The position numbers and the translations under genes are program-made. Below, piece by piece: positions 1 through 9,651 of a DNA stretch of 47,213 nucleotides. The stretch is from Bigelowiella natans CCMP2755 (taxonomy: Eukaryota > Cercozoa > Chlorarachniophyceae). The first letter of the stretch is position 1. Every line of letters starts with the position of its first letter. The stretch covers positions 82,501 through 129,713 of the forward strand of contig ADNK01000824.1 of assembly GCA_000320545.1 (NCBI GenBank), read 5' to 3'. The notes below the pieces were generated by a model. The model saw nothing but the letters and a program-made list of their open reading frames with translations, searched no databases and was not told the origin of the DNA.

Positions 1-42
1 CACCACTTATTTCCTGCCTGAAGCGGCATTTTTATTGTCCGT

Positions 43-120
43 TCATCATCATCGTCATCATCATCATCATCGTCGTCGTCATCATCGTCGTCATCATCGT
101 CGTCGTCGTCGCCAAACCTT
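43..120. repeat. (CAT/CGT)n imperfect trinucleotide tract
   Basis: CAT and CGT units alternate imperfectly for about 75 bases. The tract ends just before the acceptor cctcctcag of the first visible exon of the left-edge gene, so it lies in an intron of that gene. Similar tracts recur in most introns of the window. Confidence 0.85.
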
Positions 121-129
121 CCTCCTCAG

Positions 130-1114
130 GATCCCGACTGTGGAGGCCCGATCTCCCACGAAACGGCAAAGCAAATGCTAAACACAGCAAGCGATAAAGG
201 CAGCCAGGTAGCTATGGATGATGTGCGGTATGGGTTGGGTTGATTCCGATTGCTGCTCTATGATAAGAATGATCACTTGCGTCGTTCGGCCCCTCACAAT
301 TTTTGCAGAAATTCATGGGGGCTGGCATGGGATTGGGCGTCTTCGTGGCCAAGGTACGGTGCCTCCCGCTCCCATCGTGTAAGTTGTTCCACGCATGTGC
401 ACATCAGTGTATACTAGAAGAAATGTCGCACATAATTAGGCTGGTGAGAACTCGATCGCCCTCCACCAAGCCGCAAATGACGGTAACAAGTAACGTTTGA
501 AGGATTAATAATACAATACAACACGCTACTTGGCGGTTGCAAACAGGAGATATGATATGTCGATGTGTGAAGCATATTTGTGCTGTTACCTGTTTGTTTG
601 TGGTCCTCCTCCTCCTCCTCCTCCTCTTCCTCTTCCTCTTCCTCACTATTGCTCATGCTGGTGATGGCATTGATCGTCATTGTCCTTAGCTCATGAATAA
701 ACTAACTGAATTCTCCTTTTCCCTACTAGGCTTCCGAGGGTTATATCTCATGGCTTTTGATGGTCCGGATGCAAAGAAAGGGCCTACCGGCTTCGTGCTC
801 TTATGGTCAGTTTCGTTGCTTAACACTGCTCTCTATCGTCGATCTTATCATCATCATCATCATCATTATCATCATCATCACCATCGACAACAACAACAAC
901 AACAACAACAACAACATCGTTCTACTGCGAACTCCTACAACTGAACTTCTGCATGTGAATAACGTAACGAATCAGCAACGGCAATAACAATGGGATGTTC
1001 CTCAACTGTGAGGTTTCACGCTTGGCCCTCGAAAGCCTTGACCTCCATGGCGTCGACTTCTCCCGCGTGGACGGCGAAGCAAAAGGTGGGGATTGGGAGA
1101 ACGAAAACAACGTC

Positions 1115-1145
<31 letters not shown>

Positions 1146-1189
1146 GCGAGTTTTATGATACGATTGGTGGTGGTAGCGGTAAAAAGTAG
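130..1189 (+). CDS. 3' part of an unknown gene, acidic C-terminus
   Basis: Partial gene whose 5' part lies outside the window. Four exons join in phase: 130-207, 309-378, 730-805 and 976-1189 (TAG). The first reads through DPDCGGPISHETAKQM. The second contains KFMGAGMGLGVFVAK and is extended to the strong donor gtaagt at 379, which fits the phase of exon 3 (FRGLYLMAFDGPDAKKGPTG). The last exon holds LNCEVSRLALESLDLHGVDF, then a run of ten Asp encoded by a pure GAT microsatellite, and ends GGSGKK. I do not recognise the family. The Gly-rich, partly hydrophobic middle could be a membrane-proximal segment. The earlier donor gtacgg at 353 breaks phase with exon 3, so I prefer 379. Reading frame fairly sure; function unknown. 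Confidence 0.55.
603..930. repeat. (CTC)n, (CAT)n and (CAA)n intronic microsatellites
   Basis: A CTC/CTT tract lies at about 607-643. A second block at about 849-915 runs CAT repeats into CAA repeats. Both fall in introns of the left-edge gene. Open frames across them (poly-Glu, poly-His, poly-Gln) are repeat artefacts. Confidence 0.85.
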
Positions 1190-2182
1190 TTGGAGTGAAA
1201 CGGTGTACTCTTGTAGGCAAAGGAGAATTCTCGATCAAAAATATAAAGCAGGAAGAAATTGTAAACCGGGGCCTGAAAGAAATGGTGTTTGATGCTTTTG
1301 TGCAATAACTTTGCGTGTATAACAAGCAGAGCGAATCGAATAAGTGCGAACGCCCAAGAAACAAATTTTCCTACAAGCTTGTATAATAATAGCTATCGAA
1401 TGTATGCATAGACATAATCAATTAGATATATTGCTTGCGCATTTTGATGCTAGCAAAGTGGGATCAGATCCCCACATTTGACGTGTGATATAGCATCATG
1501 TTCATGCACGCGGTTGTGACGAGATTGTATGCGCACAATCAAAAGGTAAATATTGCGTGCGTGCGCAGATTGCATAGAACGGCTGTGAACATCGGTTTGT
1601 AGTCATTTGTTTGTGTGTGTAAGCGTGCACATACACATACATTCATTGTCTAGCTTGTGTGCAAATAGTTTCCGTATTATTGGCGGCAGCAATGAGTGTG
1701 CATGTGCTCATGCTAGCATGCACTGTGCTCATTGCAAGGCTAGAAGGCAAGCAGCAAGGTGGCAAGTAAGGAATGAGCTACCAGCCACATGTACTAATGT
1801 AAAGGCAAAACTTGTTGATCCAATCAAGAGAATCATCTTGTCACGCAGCTAGTCAGCTTGCGGCCATGCGTTGCAGTACGCTTCAAGCGAGATTTTAAGG
1901 CGTCACATAGCTGTCATCATGAAAACCAAAGCTAAGCGTATTGCTCAATCCTCCAACTTAGCGACAGCGACGCGATTCAGTCGTAAACGAAGCGCCATCA
2001 TGTCATTGTTCTACACGCAATATTTTCATTACTTGGCAACAGCACGTCTAACACTGTTCATTAATGTGGCGTAGCTGATTTTAGACATTTGTGATTACCA
2101 TCCTGGTAAAGACCCCTCATAGTGTTACGCACAAAGACTTGGACACAACTAGATTAATGGAGGGTATTGCCACTACACTGTG
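1190..2182. other. Convergent 3'-3' spacer with palindromic CTAG/GCATGC words
   Basis: No credible coding exon was found. The spacer separates the end of the left-edge gene (+) from the end of the DCC gene (-). It is rich in CTAG and CATG words: a GCTAGC near 1450 and CATGCTAGCATGCA at 1709-1722, which contains a perfect 12-bp palindrome, plus several tgctagc/gctagtc variants. The same words mark the six other convergent spacers in this window. Confidence 0.7.
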
Positions 2183-3370
2183 TTATTTGCTGTTGTCCTG
2201 CATGTCTAGAAAGCGATCTACTTCTCCAGGTCGCGGCATTCTGCACGAATCTCGCTTACCAAACAATCGGTAACGATTTTTCCCGATATAATCATACAAA
2301 GCATCACGGATCACAGAGGGGATAAGCTGTGCTAGTGCCGCCAGCCAAGGAAAAGGCCACCGCAGTCCAGACCCAATCGCAATGGCAGCGGAACTCCGTG
2401 TAAGAGGGAGAGCTGCAGATGGACCATCACCGGCAGGAATGAGAAGTACGGAATCAAGATTATTGACGAGATGGGGGCATCCCCTCTCTTGGAGAAGAGC
2501 TTGGGCGGGTTGCGACTGTGCGGGTGCGAAGTGGAACAACGGCGGATCCCTTGTGTCATGCTGAAGTATGAAGTCAACTGAAGCGTTGCAGAGCGAGCAC
2601 ACCCCGTCGAAAACAACGACGTGGTGCAATAGGCGATCCGCTGAGGCTCGAAGGGGATGCGTGGGAGGAGCTGAGTCGGGGACAAGGCGGAGTCCTCCTG
2701 AATACGATACGAACGGCACCCCAAACAGGGAGGACGAAACATGGAGATCCCAGCCTTGTGAATCATCATGAGGGGACATACTGCTTGCAACAGACACAAT
2801 AGCACTAGTAGGCAACGGAATCCATCCGAATAGATACGTAGCGTTGTGCTCCAACGCTAACACTTGTCGACCAGTCGTGCGGTCGTAGTACTGTTTTTCC
2901 GTCTGCTGGAATCCCAGCGGGCCAAACATTTCTGTGCCAACCCCTTCACCGGCCGTTGCTTCTTGCTTCCACCGCGACTTGACGAATTTTCCGTTGAATG
3001 AGCGCAACCATTCCCCATCCTTACCGGCTCTTACCGCGACAGGGGACGGCAAAGCACCCTCGGGCGTTGCGGGAGGCACTAAGCCAGCCTTAGACGCACC
3101 ATAGGCTAACAATTTGTTGTGATGCTCAACTCTAAGAGAACCCACCACCACAGCAGCCCCGCTTCCTACGCCTCGAAGGAACGATCGAATTGTTTCAATT
3201 CCGCTGGGTAGGGGAGGCATCTGAATCGCGTCGATTGGAACGGATCGTCTACACTTCGAGCAACACGAACAAGAAAAGCATTCCCGCCATTTGTGGATGT
3301 TATGTGCGAAATTCATGGGTGATTCACCTTGCGACACGCAACAATTCCTTGTCGCAGGACAAAAAGGCAT
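2183..3370 (-). CDS. DUF4166 plus DCC thiol-disulfide oxidoreductase-like protein
   Basis: Single exon of 395 codons from the ATG at 3370; a later ATG at 3220 is possible. The C-terminal half has the DCC-family signature: FDGVCSLCN with the Cys-x-x-Cys pair at about residues 258 and 261, then RDALYDYIGKNRYRLFGK and DSCRMP near the end. The middle (about 105-235, EWLRSFNGKF, GTEMFGPLGF) resembles the DUF4166 domain that accompanies DCC domains in some proteins. The first 60 residues are Cys-rich (CFSCSCCSKC) and have no counterpart I know; they may be 5' leader if 3220 is the start. DCC proteins are predicted thiol-redox proteins with no firmly fixed substrate. The gene sits head-to-head with the LSm gene, start codons only 37 bases apart. 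Confidence 0.8.
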   Translation of the reverse strand: MPFCPATRNCCVSQGESPMNFAHNIHKWRECFSCSCCSKCRRSVPIDAIQMPPLPSGIETIRSFLRGVGSGAAVVVGSLRVEHHNKLLAYGASKAGLVPPATPEGALPSPVAVRAGKDGEWLRSFNGKFVKSRWKQEATAGEGVGTEMFGPLGFQQTEKQYYDRTTGRQVLALEHNATYLFGWIPLPTSAIVSVASSMSPHDDSQGWDLHVSSSLFGVPFVSYSGGLRLVPDSAPPTHPLRASADRLLHHVVVFDGVCSLCNASVDFILQHDTRDPPLFHFAPAQSQPAQALLQERGCPHLVNNLDSVLLIPAGDGPSAALPLTRSSAAIAIGSGLRWPFPWLAALAQLIPSVIRDALYDYIGKNRYRLFGKRDSCRMPRPGEVDRFLDMQDNSK

Positions 3371-3407
3371 ATCGTGCTGTCTCTTCGAACTGGATCTACT
3401 CCTCACG
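3371..3407. promoter_or_regulatory. Very short bidirectional start region
   Basis: Only 37 bases lie between the ATG of the DCC gene (-, 3370) and the likely ATG of the LSm gene (+, 3408). Each promoter must therefore overlap the 5' end of the other gene. The LSm frame is open further upstream, with ATGs at 3297 and 3315, which would make the coding regions overlap. No TATA-like box is obvious. Confidence 0.45.
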
Positions 3408-3865
3408 ATGCAAGACCTTCTTCACTTCCGTGAACAAAGGCAGAGGCAGGAGAAGACCCTCGTGTGCTTTGTGAAGGCGCTGGTTGGAAGCAGGGTCGAC
3501 TTTGAATTGCGTGGCGGTGCCATCGTACGTGGAGTTTTGGAAAGCGTGGACGCGATGATGAAGTGAGTGAACTTTTTTCTTATCTTATCATTTCGAATAT
3601 GATTGCTGCTTCCTATCTGATTTATTTTCAAACAGCTGTAAATTAATCAAGGTCCGATGGAAGAAGAAGGTTGTATTTGTAGGGTTGTACTTCTAATATT
3701 CAGCGATGAAATCAATATCCACAATTTCTAATTTGTGTTATTCTCAAGGGACAAACTGCGAAATATGCCGAGTACTCGCACATTCCTGGACGACAAATTG
3801 TGTACATTCACATTCCCGACGAGATCGACGTCAGCAAGAAGCTTGATTCATTTGTAATATCTTAA
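3408..3865 (+). CDS. LSM10: LSm10-like Sm protein
   Basis: Three exons (3408-3562, 3636-3669, 3749-3865) join in phase to 101 residues. The Sm1 motif is clear: FVKALVGSRVDFELRGG, then GVLESVDAMMN with its conserved Asn made across the first splice junction. The Sm2 motif is IPGRQIVYIHIPDEIDV. The Gly-Arg and the HIPD run in Sm2 match LSm10 rather than SmD1, which has IRGN and LPD. LSm10 pairs with LSm11 in the U7 snRNP that cleaves replication-dependent histone pre-mRNA; that role is known from animals and is only inferred here. The introns are 73 and 79 bases, with gtgagt and gttgta donors. The start at 3408 gives a normal short N-terminus. A divergent SmD1 is the main alternative. Confidence 0.75.
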
Positions 3866-5138
3866 AGTCCAGATTATTCAAATTACCGATGATCATTAAC
3901 TTAAGTTCTGATCTCAGTTCTCAAGATGACAAGGGCTCGTTTTTTCTTGGAAACTTCGAAGTAAGATAAAAGCATCAGTCGTCCAAATTACTGAATGTAT
4001 TTACAACATTCCTGCTGCTTTAGAGTGTATATAATCAACGAGATAGGTGCTCTTATTCTGGCAATATTAATATTGGTCGCCGCCGAGCTACCTTAATATG
4101 GGCGCACGCGAATTATTACATTATCGTCGTGCATTATTGTAATCGATGATATAATGATTACTGCGATATAGTTTTGAAACAATGATCATTTGACACACGA
4201 TGTATAAACTATTGTACAACATGAGATGCAATTTCCAACATCATTGTAAGCATGCAGGGTGTAGCTGCATCACACGATGCTCGAATACTAAATTAAATAA
4301 CACATATACCCTCCTTTGCCCCTCCCCATATGTATATGCTAGCATGTATCATTTGATTGATATAGGTTACATAGATTATAAGATTAATATACAAAGATGA
4401 ATGCCCCTACGCATACATACATGCAACTTAGCGTATGAAACGGACGTGCGATGCCATGCATGTAATGAATCGATCGAACATACGAAGATGGATGTATACC
4501 TGCACTAGCATCACTTTACGCATCGTGTTATAGTGTCAAGCATGGCAGCAGCATTTACAAGAATGTGCAGCATTTACTTATGTGCTAGTTTAGTCGATCA
4601 ATACATGCTAGTATGCATGACGATGCATGACATCGAGAGCGCTACGTGTTGCGGACATAGCATCATCATGTGTCACAATTATCACAATCGTCGTGGCGGT
4701 GCACACGTACTTACGTCGCGTGCTGTCGATGATTGTTTATAGCGCATATGATCGAGTATGTTGAGAGCATCTTTTCTCCCTTTTTCCACTCATGCATAAA
4801 ACCACAATTAACGCACACACACACACATACAATAAATCGCACCCACATGATATGTTAATTTATTGTGTCCCTGTTTGTTGTGCTGTATGTGCTATGTGTG
4901 TATTTGTGCGTGTATGTGTCTGTGTGTGTGTGTTTGCTAGCTTGTGTAAATATGTTTGATCAAGTCAAGCACTCTCTGCATAGTTTTTTATGTTGTTTCG
5001 TAACAATTTACATCTTTCATAGAGGAACAAATGTTAAGAAATAATGACTATGCCACAGGACTTTCCTGCCTAATTCCATCGGCCTACCCATGACCCCCTA
5101 ATCTTGGTTCGACTAGTACACGATTTTAAACTATGGTC
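3866..5138. other. Convergent spacer with palindromic words and GT/CA tracts
   Basis: No coding exon was found. The spacer lies between the 3' ends of the LSm gene (+) and the L1 gene (-). It contains ATGCTAGCAT at 4336-4345, CATGCTAGTATGCATGA at 4604-4620, many gcatgc/atgcat words, and tgctagc at about 4932. Short CA and GT runs sit at about 4815-4930. Confidence 0.7.
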
Positions 5139-6079
5139 TTAAACGTACTCCTTAGCGTTAAGAGCAGAAAGATCTAATTGTATCCCAGGACCCATTGTGG
5201 AAGTGAGATACACAGATTTCCAGTACTGTTTCTTAATGTCAGTTGGTTTGTTTGCGTCGATGGTGTCCTGAATCGCGCGCAAGTTCTGCAGTAGCGCCTC
5301 ATCGTCGAAGGTAGCCTTTCCGAATGGCATGTGAACAACTCCCTTCTTGTCCGCTCTCAGTTCCAATCTTCCAGCCTTGATTTCCTGGAAATAAAACAAT
5401 TTCAGTACATACTAATGTGGTTGTGTCGAGTTTCGAATCTCACCTTTAGCGTGGTAGGTACATCGGTAGTAACCGTTCCAGATTTGATGGAAGGCATAAG
5501 ACCTTTTGGACCAAGGACTCTTCCGAGACGAGCTATCTGAGGCATCATGTCTGGAGTGGTAATGAGACGTTCAAAGTCGAGGTTGCCTTTGTTAATGTCA
5601 TCAATTAGATCTTGGAATCCAGCGATGTCAGCACCGGCTGCCTTGTATTCCTTGGCATCTTCATCCTTACATAAAACAGCAACCTTCACAGATTTTCCCG
5701 TTCCGTTTGGAAGTACGACCGTAGTCCTCAAGTTTTGAGTGGCTTTACGAGGATCGATGTTAAGATCCGCATGCACTTCCATCGTTTCTGCGAATTTAGC
5801 GCTTGCAAGCTGTTTCAAGAGCTGAATTGCTTCCATAGTTTTGTATGGTTTCTGTTCGACCTTTTCCTTGATCTCTCTGAAACGACGAGACGGTTTGCGT
5901 GCGTATATTTGCGAGCGCGTCGAAGGGGTGGTACCGCAGCTTGTGAATTGCGGTCTAACTGTCAGTGCAGCTCCCACATTTCCTGCGTTCGATCGTCCAT
6001 ATATTGAAGTTACGCAAACTAGGGCCGCAGATGCCAGGGCAATGAAAGCAATAGCGGCATGACTATTTGTCGTTCTCAT
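5139..6079 (-). CDS. rpl1: Plastid-type 50S ribosomal protein L1 (uL1)
   Basis: Two exons (6079-5444 and 5384-5139) with a 59-base intron give 293 residues. The mature part is a complete bacterial-type L1: FAETMEVHADLNIDP, then VVLPNGTGKSVKVAV, the hallmark LGRVLGPKGLMP, and AGRLELRADKKGVVHMPFG in exon 2. L1 binds 23S rRNA and forms the L1 stalk. The N-terminus starts MRTTNSHAAIAFIALASAAL, a signal-peptide-like hydrophobic stretch, followed by a basic Ser/Thr/Arg-rich segment to about residue 65. This two-part leader is what nuclear-encoded proteins of complex plastids carry. The frame continues upstream of 6079 without an ATG, so 6079 is the start. rpl1 stays in the plastid genome in most red-derived plastids, so a nuclear copy favours a green secondary plastid. 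Confidence 0.9.
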
Positions 6080-6949
6080 GTTGTGTAGGGAGGGGGGGCC
6101 ACACCTAGGAGATGGACGACCGCTTTTTAAGACGAAGAAGGGCACTTATTCTAGTAATATATCCTGAAAGAGCTGAATCCACTGATGACGACAAGAGATA
6201 AGGATGTCGTATGAAAATATTTAACGACGTTTCTATCTGGATAGCTCGCTGTTTGCATTGAAAGCACAATCGACGTGTGGGTGTGACTCTCTCAACTCAG
6301 ATTCAGTTACTAATTTGCATGATAATCTATAAACTAACTAGAATTTTAATATGCGTCAACATAATAATCGAGAATGAATTAAATATTCCGATTCAAATTC
6401 GCATATTAAATTTCGTGATCAAATAGAAAGTCTGGACAGCAGAAACTTTCCGCTCCCGCCGCTTTTTATATTTGAGTAAACTGAATACTTCGGGTATTAG
6501 TTTCTTGGCGCACGCAGCGAATGCGCTTCTTTCTCGCACTGCACCAGAGTTGAAGCTCTGTACCCGAGGCAATAGAAATACGATATTTGTAGGGTGTTTT
6601 ATTTCATAATTACTCTCGTACAGAATTGCGATCATTACTTTTGTTAGTTTCTTTGTTATCGAGTACCCTAAAAGTGATAAATTATCGATAAAACATCCAA
6701 ATAATCTGAACTATATTTCACACAACTCATCCCTAGGTCATTCACAACACTGTGGTTGGTGAGGTGGTGTGCGAGGGGGGTGGAGCTGAAGGGGTGGGCT
6801 GGGTTAGGGCCTTCACCGAATTTTATATATTGTTTTCCGGTTGAAATTTACCATAGGTATTTTTGAGAGTTGGATGAGGGCAAAATACAAAAATTTATTT
6901 TTTATTACTGCCCATTATCATCATCTTGCTTCCCTTTCAGGTCTCCACC
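6080..6949. other. Divergent spacer between L1 and L36
   Basis: AT-rich 5'-5' spacer with no convincing coding exon; the 80-codon open frame on the minus strand at 6393-6635 lacks splice or homology support. A pyrimidine-rich stretch ends in tttcag at 6940, just before the L36 start, so a 5'UTR intron or an upstream coding exon of L36 is possible. CTAG palindromes are absent apart from one ctag at about 6340. Confidence 0.5.
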
Positions 6950-7263
6950 ATGAAGACAAGATCCTCGTTGAAGAGGATGTGCCAGGGCTGCCGATTCGTT
7001 AGACGACGAGGAAGGCTTTTTGTTGTTTGTGGAAGAAATAAAAAACACAAGCAGAGGCAGGGGTTCTCAACTCTCACCGCCTCCTCACCGATCACATTTC
7101 CCACGAATAATCCGATTCCAGCCGTTGCATCGTCTGCTCCACCATCTTCTATCGCTACCTTTGCACGTTGGGTATAGATACATCCTCTACTTTATATGTG
7201 AATTTCATTTACTTAAAATCTAAAACAATGCTCTTATAGGCATTCCACCAACCTCAAAATTGA
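6950..7263 (+). CDS. Ribosomal protein bL36, mitochondrial type
   Basis: The protein begins [20 protein letters not shown] and continues with LFVVCGRN and [10 protein letters not shown]. The zinc-ribbon Cys/His ligands of bL36 are all present: C-x-x-C, then Cys and His. It is a late-assembling 50S protein. The KHKQRQGFS ending followed by a low-complexity tail resembles mitochondrial L36 of plants rather than the plastid-encoded form. With an intron at 7172-7239 (donor gtatag, acceptor ttatag) the protein is 81 residues; without splicing it stops at 7177. No N-terminal presequence is visible in this exon. The acceptor tttcag just before the ATG leaves room for an upstream exon that could supply one. 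Confidence 0.85.
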
Positions 7264-7557
7264 CGTCTCTGATGTGTAAGAATCTTGTGACTAGTTCCTG
7301 TGGGATTAAATTCATTTGTTTTCGGAAACGAACTTAGTCAATGTAATTCGAGGTGAAAGGATAATTTACATGTTATCATCAAGTTTTTACTATCCCTACT
7401 GACACAATTAGTGTCTCGACGTCGCGCGTATGGCATCGTACACATTATCTATCCCGCCTTGTGATGTCCACCACAGCTTGATCGCACCAGCATAGATATC
7501 ATTCTGCACACCATGCGCAAGTGTTATGACATACTGCATATAAATAAATTTAAATAT

Positions 7558-7615
<58 letters not shown>

Positions 7616-7616
7616 T

Positions 7617-7662
<46 letters not shown>

Positions 7663-7663
7663 G

Positions 7664-7734
<71 letters not shown>

Positions 7735-8588
7735 GATAATCTGTACCAAAATAAAAGCCACATCTGTATTTGGGCCGCTACAAAATTACCTAGCGTATGT
7801 AACTAGATAAGGCTAGCGGAGATGTAATGTAGCGTCTTTTAGGCATAAATGCAGCAGGCGTTCACTATCTAGTTTATATATATATATATGTAGACGCTGT
7901 GTGCTAGCTAGCTAGTGTGGGTTGCACACATTCTGAGACATTCTAGCAGTACTCTAGTAAGCATTGCAACTTCACATGCATGGATTGTGCAATGTGTCAA
8001 TTGCATGTACGTGCTCAAGAAATACTAGCATCAATCAGTTAAGCAAAATGCGTGCTGTACGTATACGTACAATGACTAGAATGATTATGTTCAAAGCCTC
8101 GTATTATCTGGAAACGCTGAGCTACGTACACTAGTATATGCATGTACGATATGTGCATGTCTAGATGTGCATGACATCTGAGACACGCCGGTACGATGTG
8201 TCTAGACAAAGCGCTCCTCTTTCACCCAGCGTGCATCGCCTGATCAACGACGTCTAGACGTATTCATTATTCTACGACACACTTGAGCATAAAAGCATAG
8301 CATATTTAGATACACACCGCATGCACACGCTATGGTGCAATGTGTGCCAATTTACTAGTTTATGCCAGCGATGAAGATATCTAGATATGTTAAATGCTAG
8401 GCAGACAATATGGCCTATTTTATGCTAATAAGTCACATCGTCCGTTATCCCAAATTTATGCTTAGTCCAATGGTGCTTTGATCGATCACCTATCTAGCTA
8501 TTCCACGTATGCTAAGTGTGACAGACCGAACTGCCCAGCAGTATGGGGAAGAACTATCCGACTGTGTACTACATGCAGCATGGAAACG
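7264..8588. other. Convergent spacer with composite microsatellite and CTAG palindromes
   Basis: Lies between the 3' ends of L36 (+) and the LRR gene (-). The left half has the large dinucleotide block. The right half (about 7810-8560) has no coding signal but is crowded with palindromic words: TGCTAGCTAGCTAG at 7902-7915, gtacgtatacgtac near 8058, gcatgtacgatatgtgcatg near 8140, and tctaga several times. Confidence 0.7.
7565..7730. repeat. Composite (AT)n(GT)n(AT)n(GT)n(GA)n block
   Basis: Five dinucleotide tracts abut: AT to about 7593, GT to about 7615, TA at about 7622-7657, GT at about 7667-7697 and GA to about 7730. Open frames through it on both strands are repeat artefacts. Confidence 0.95.
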
Positions 8589-9589
8589 CTACTTAGCTAC
8601 GTTGTACGTCTTTGTCACACCAGGGCGAGCGCGGTGTTCATTGATGCCTGTCATCAATTTTGTTTTAGGCATCCACTTAGCATGAAGTTTTGGCGAAGGT
8701 GGCGATTGGCCTGCACCATACCGCTCTTGATGCTGCTTCTTCTTCTCGATGATGAAATTTCGAAAGCTCCGCGTCTTGGCGGTTTTCCGATATGAAACGA
8801 GATTTCGTGGGTCTTTCCGCCCGACGATATTCCAGCGCATGCCCCCGCTCTTCTTCACAACCCCTTCCACTTTCAAGTTGACGACGCTGCTTAGACTATT
8901 TTCGATCTCTGGTGGTAACGATTGGATGAAATTCTGTCGTACATCCAGTCGCTTCAATGCCTTAAGCTTTCCTACTTCTGCTGGAAGGGACTTAAGGTCG
9001 TTCTTTCTCAGCAACAGCGTCCTCAGACGCTTCAAATTTCCAATACTGGGGGGGATTGCGGCGATTTGGTTACTCTGGAGCAGCAGTGAGCGAAGGTTTG
9101 TAAGCCCGCCGATGGCTTCTGGGACCGAGATGAGATGGTTACCGTCTAAGTTGAATGTCTCGAGGGACGACAGATGCCCCCCGGTGCCAATGCTATCAGG
9201 TAGTGAATATAAACGATTGTAGCAAATCCTTAGATTTTGCAAAGAGGCAAGCTGATTGACTTCGTCTGGAAGCGACACTAGTCTGTTATTCTCGAGATCC
9301 AGCCTGAGTGTAGATGTTTTTCGAATGAATCATGATCGATCGCCGATGAGGTCGGTAGCTGCAATGCCCACCGTTCTCTAACATCCAATGCACCACTCAA
9401 TTGCTGCTACTACTTACTACGATTACTACTAACAAGTCACCTGCGCAGTTCCTTCAGCTTACCTAACGTCTTGGGCTTAGAGATTATTTGAAAGGCGTTC
9501 AAAACGACGCGTGAGCATAAAACATCATCTTTATTTTTATCGATGCAGACTGTAATAATACTAGTTAAAATGCCACAGGAAATGATCCA

Positions 9590-9651
<62 letters not shown>

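Noticed and set aside
414-680. Poly-Glu open frame on the minus strand
   Set aside because: It is the reverse reading of an intronic CTC/CTT repeat, with no splice logic or homology.
2332-2805. 157-codon second minus-strand frame inside the DCC gene
   Set aside because: The overlapping frame carries the DCC motifs; this one has no recognisable features.
6393-6635. 80-codon minus-strand frame upstream of L1
   Set aside because: It has no ATG context, splice sites or family features, and is AT-rich.
7565-7730. Possible CRISPR-like repeat array
   Set aside because: The units are simple dinucleotides with no unique spacers, and the genome is eukaryotic.
7408-7810. Several open frames with Ile-Tyr, Thr-His and Glu-Arg repeats
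   Set aside because: They run through dinucleotide microsatellites on both strands at once, which is expected of repeats and not of genes.
8749-9222. 157-codon plus-strand frame opposite the LRR gene
   Set aside because: It is the antisense shadow of leucine-rich repeats. The minus strand has a perfect LRR pattern and correct splice sites.
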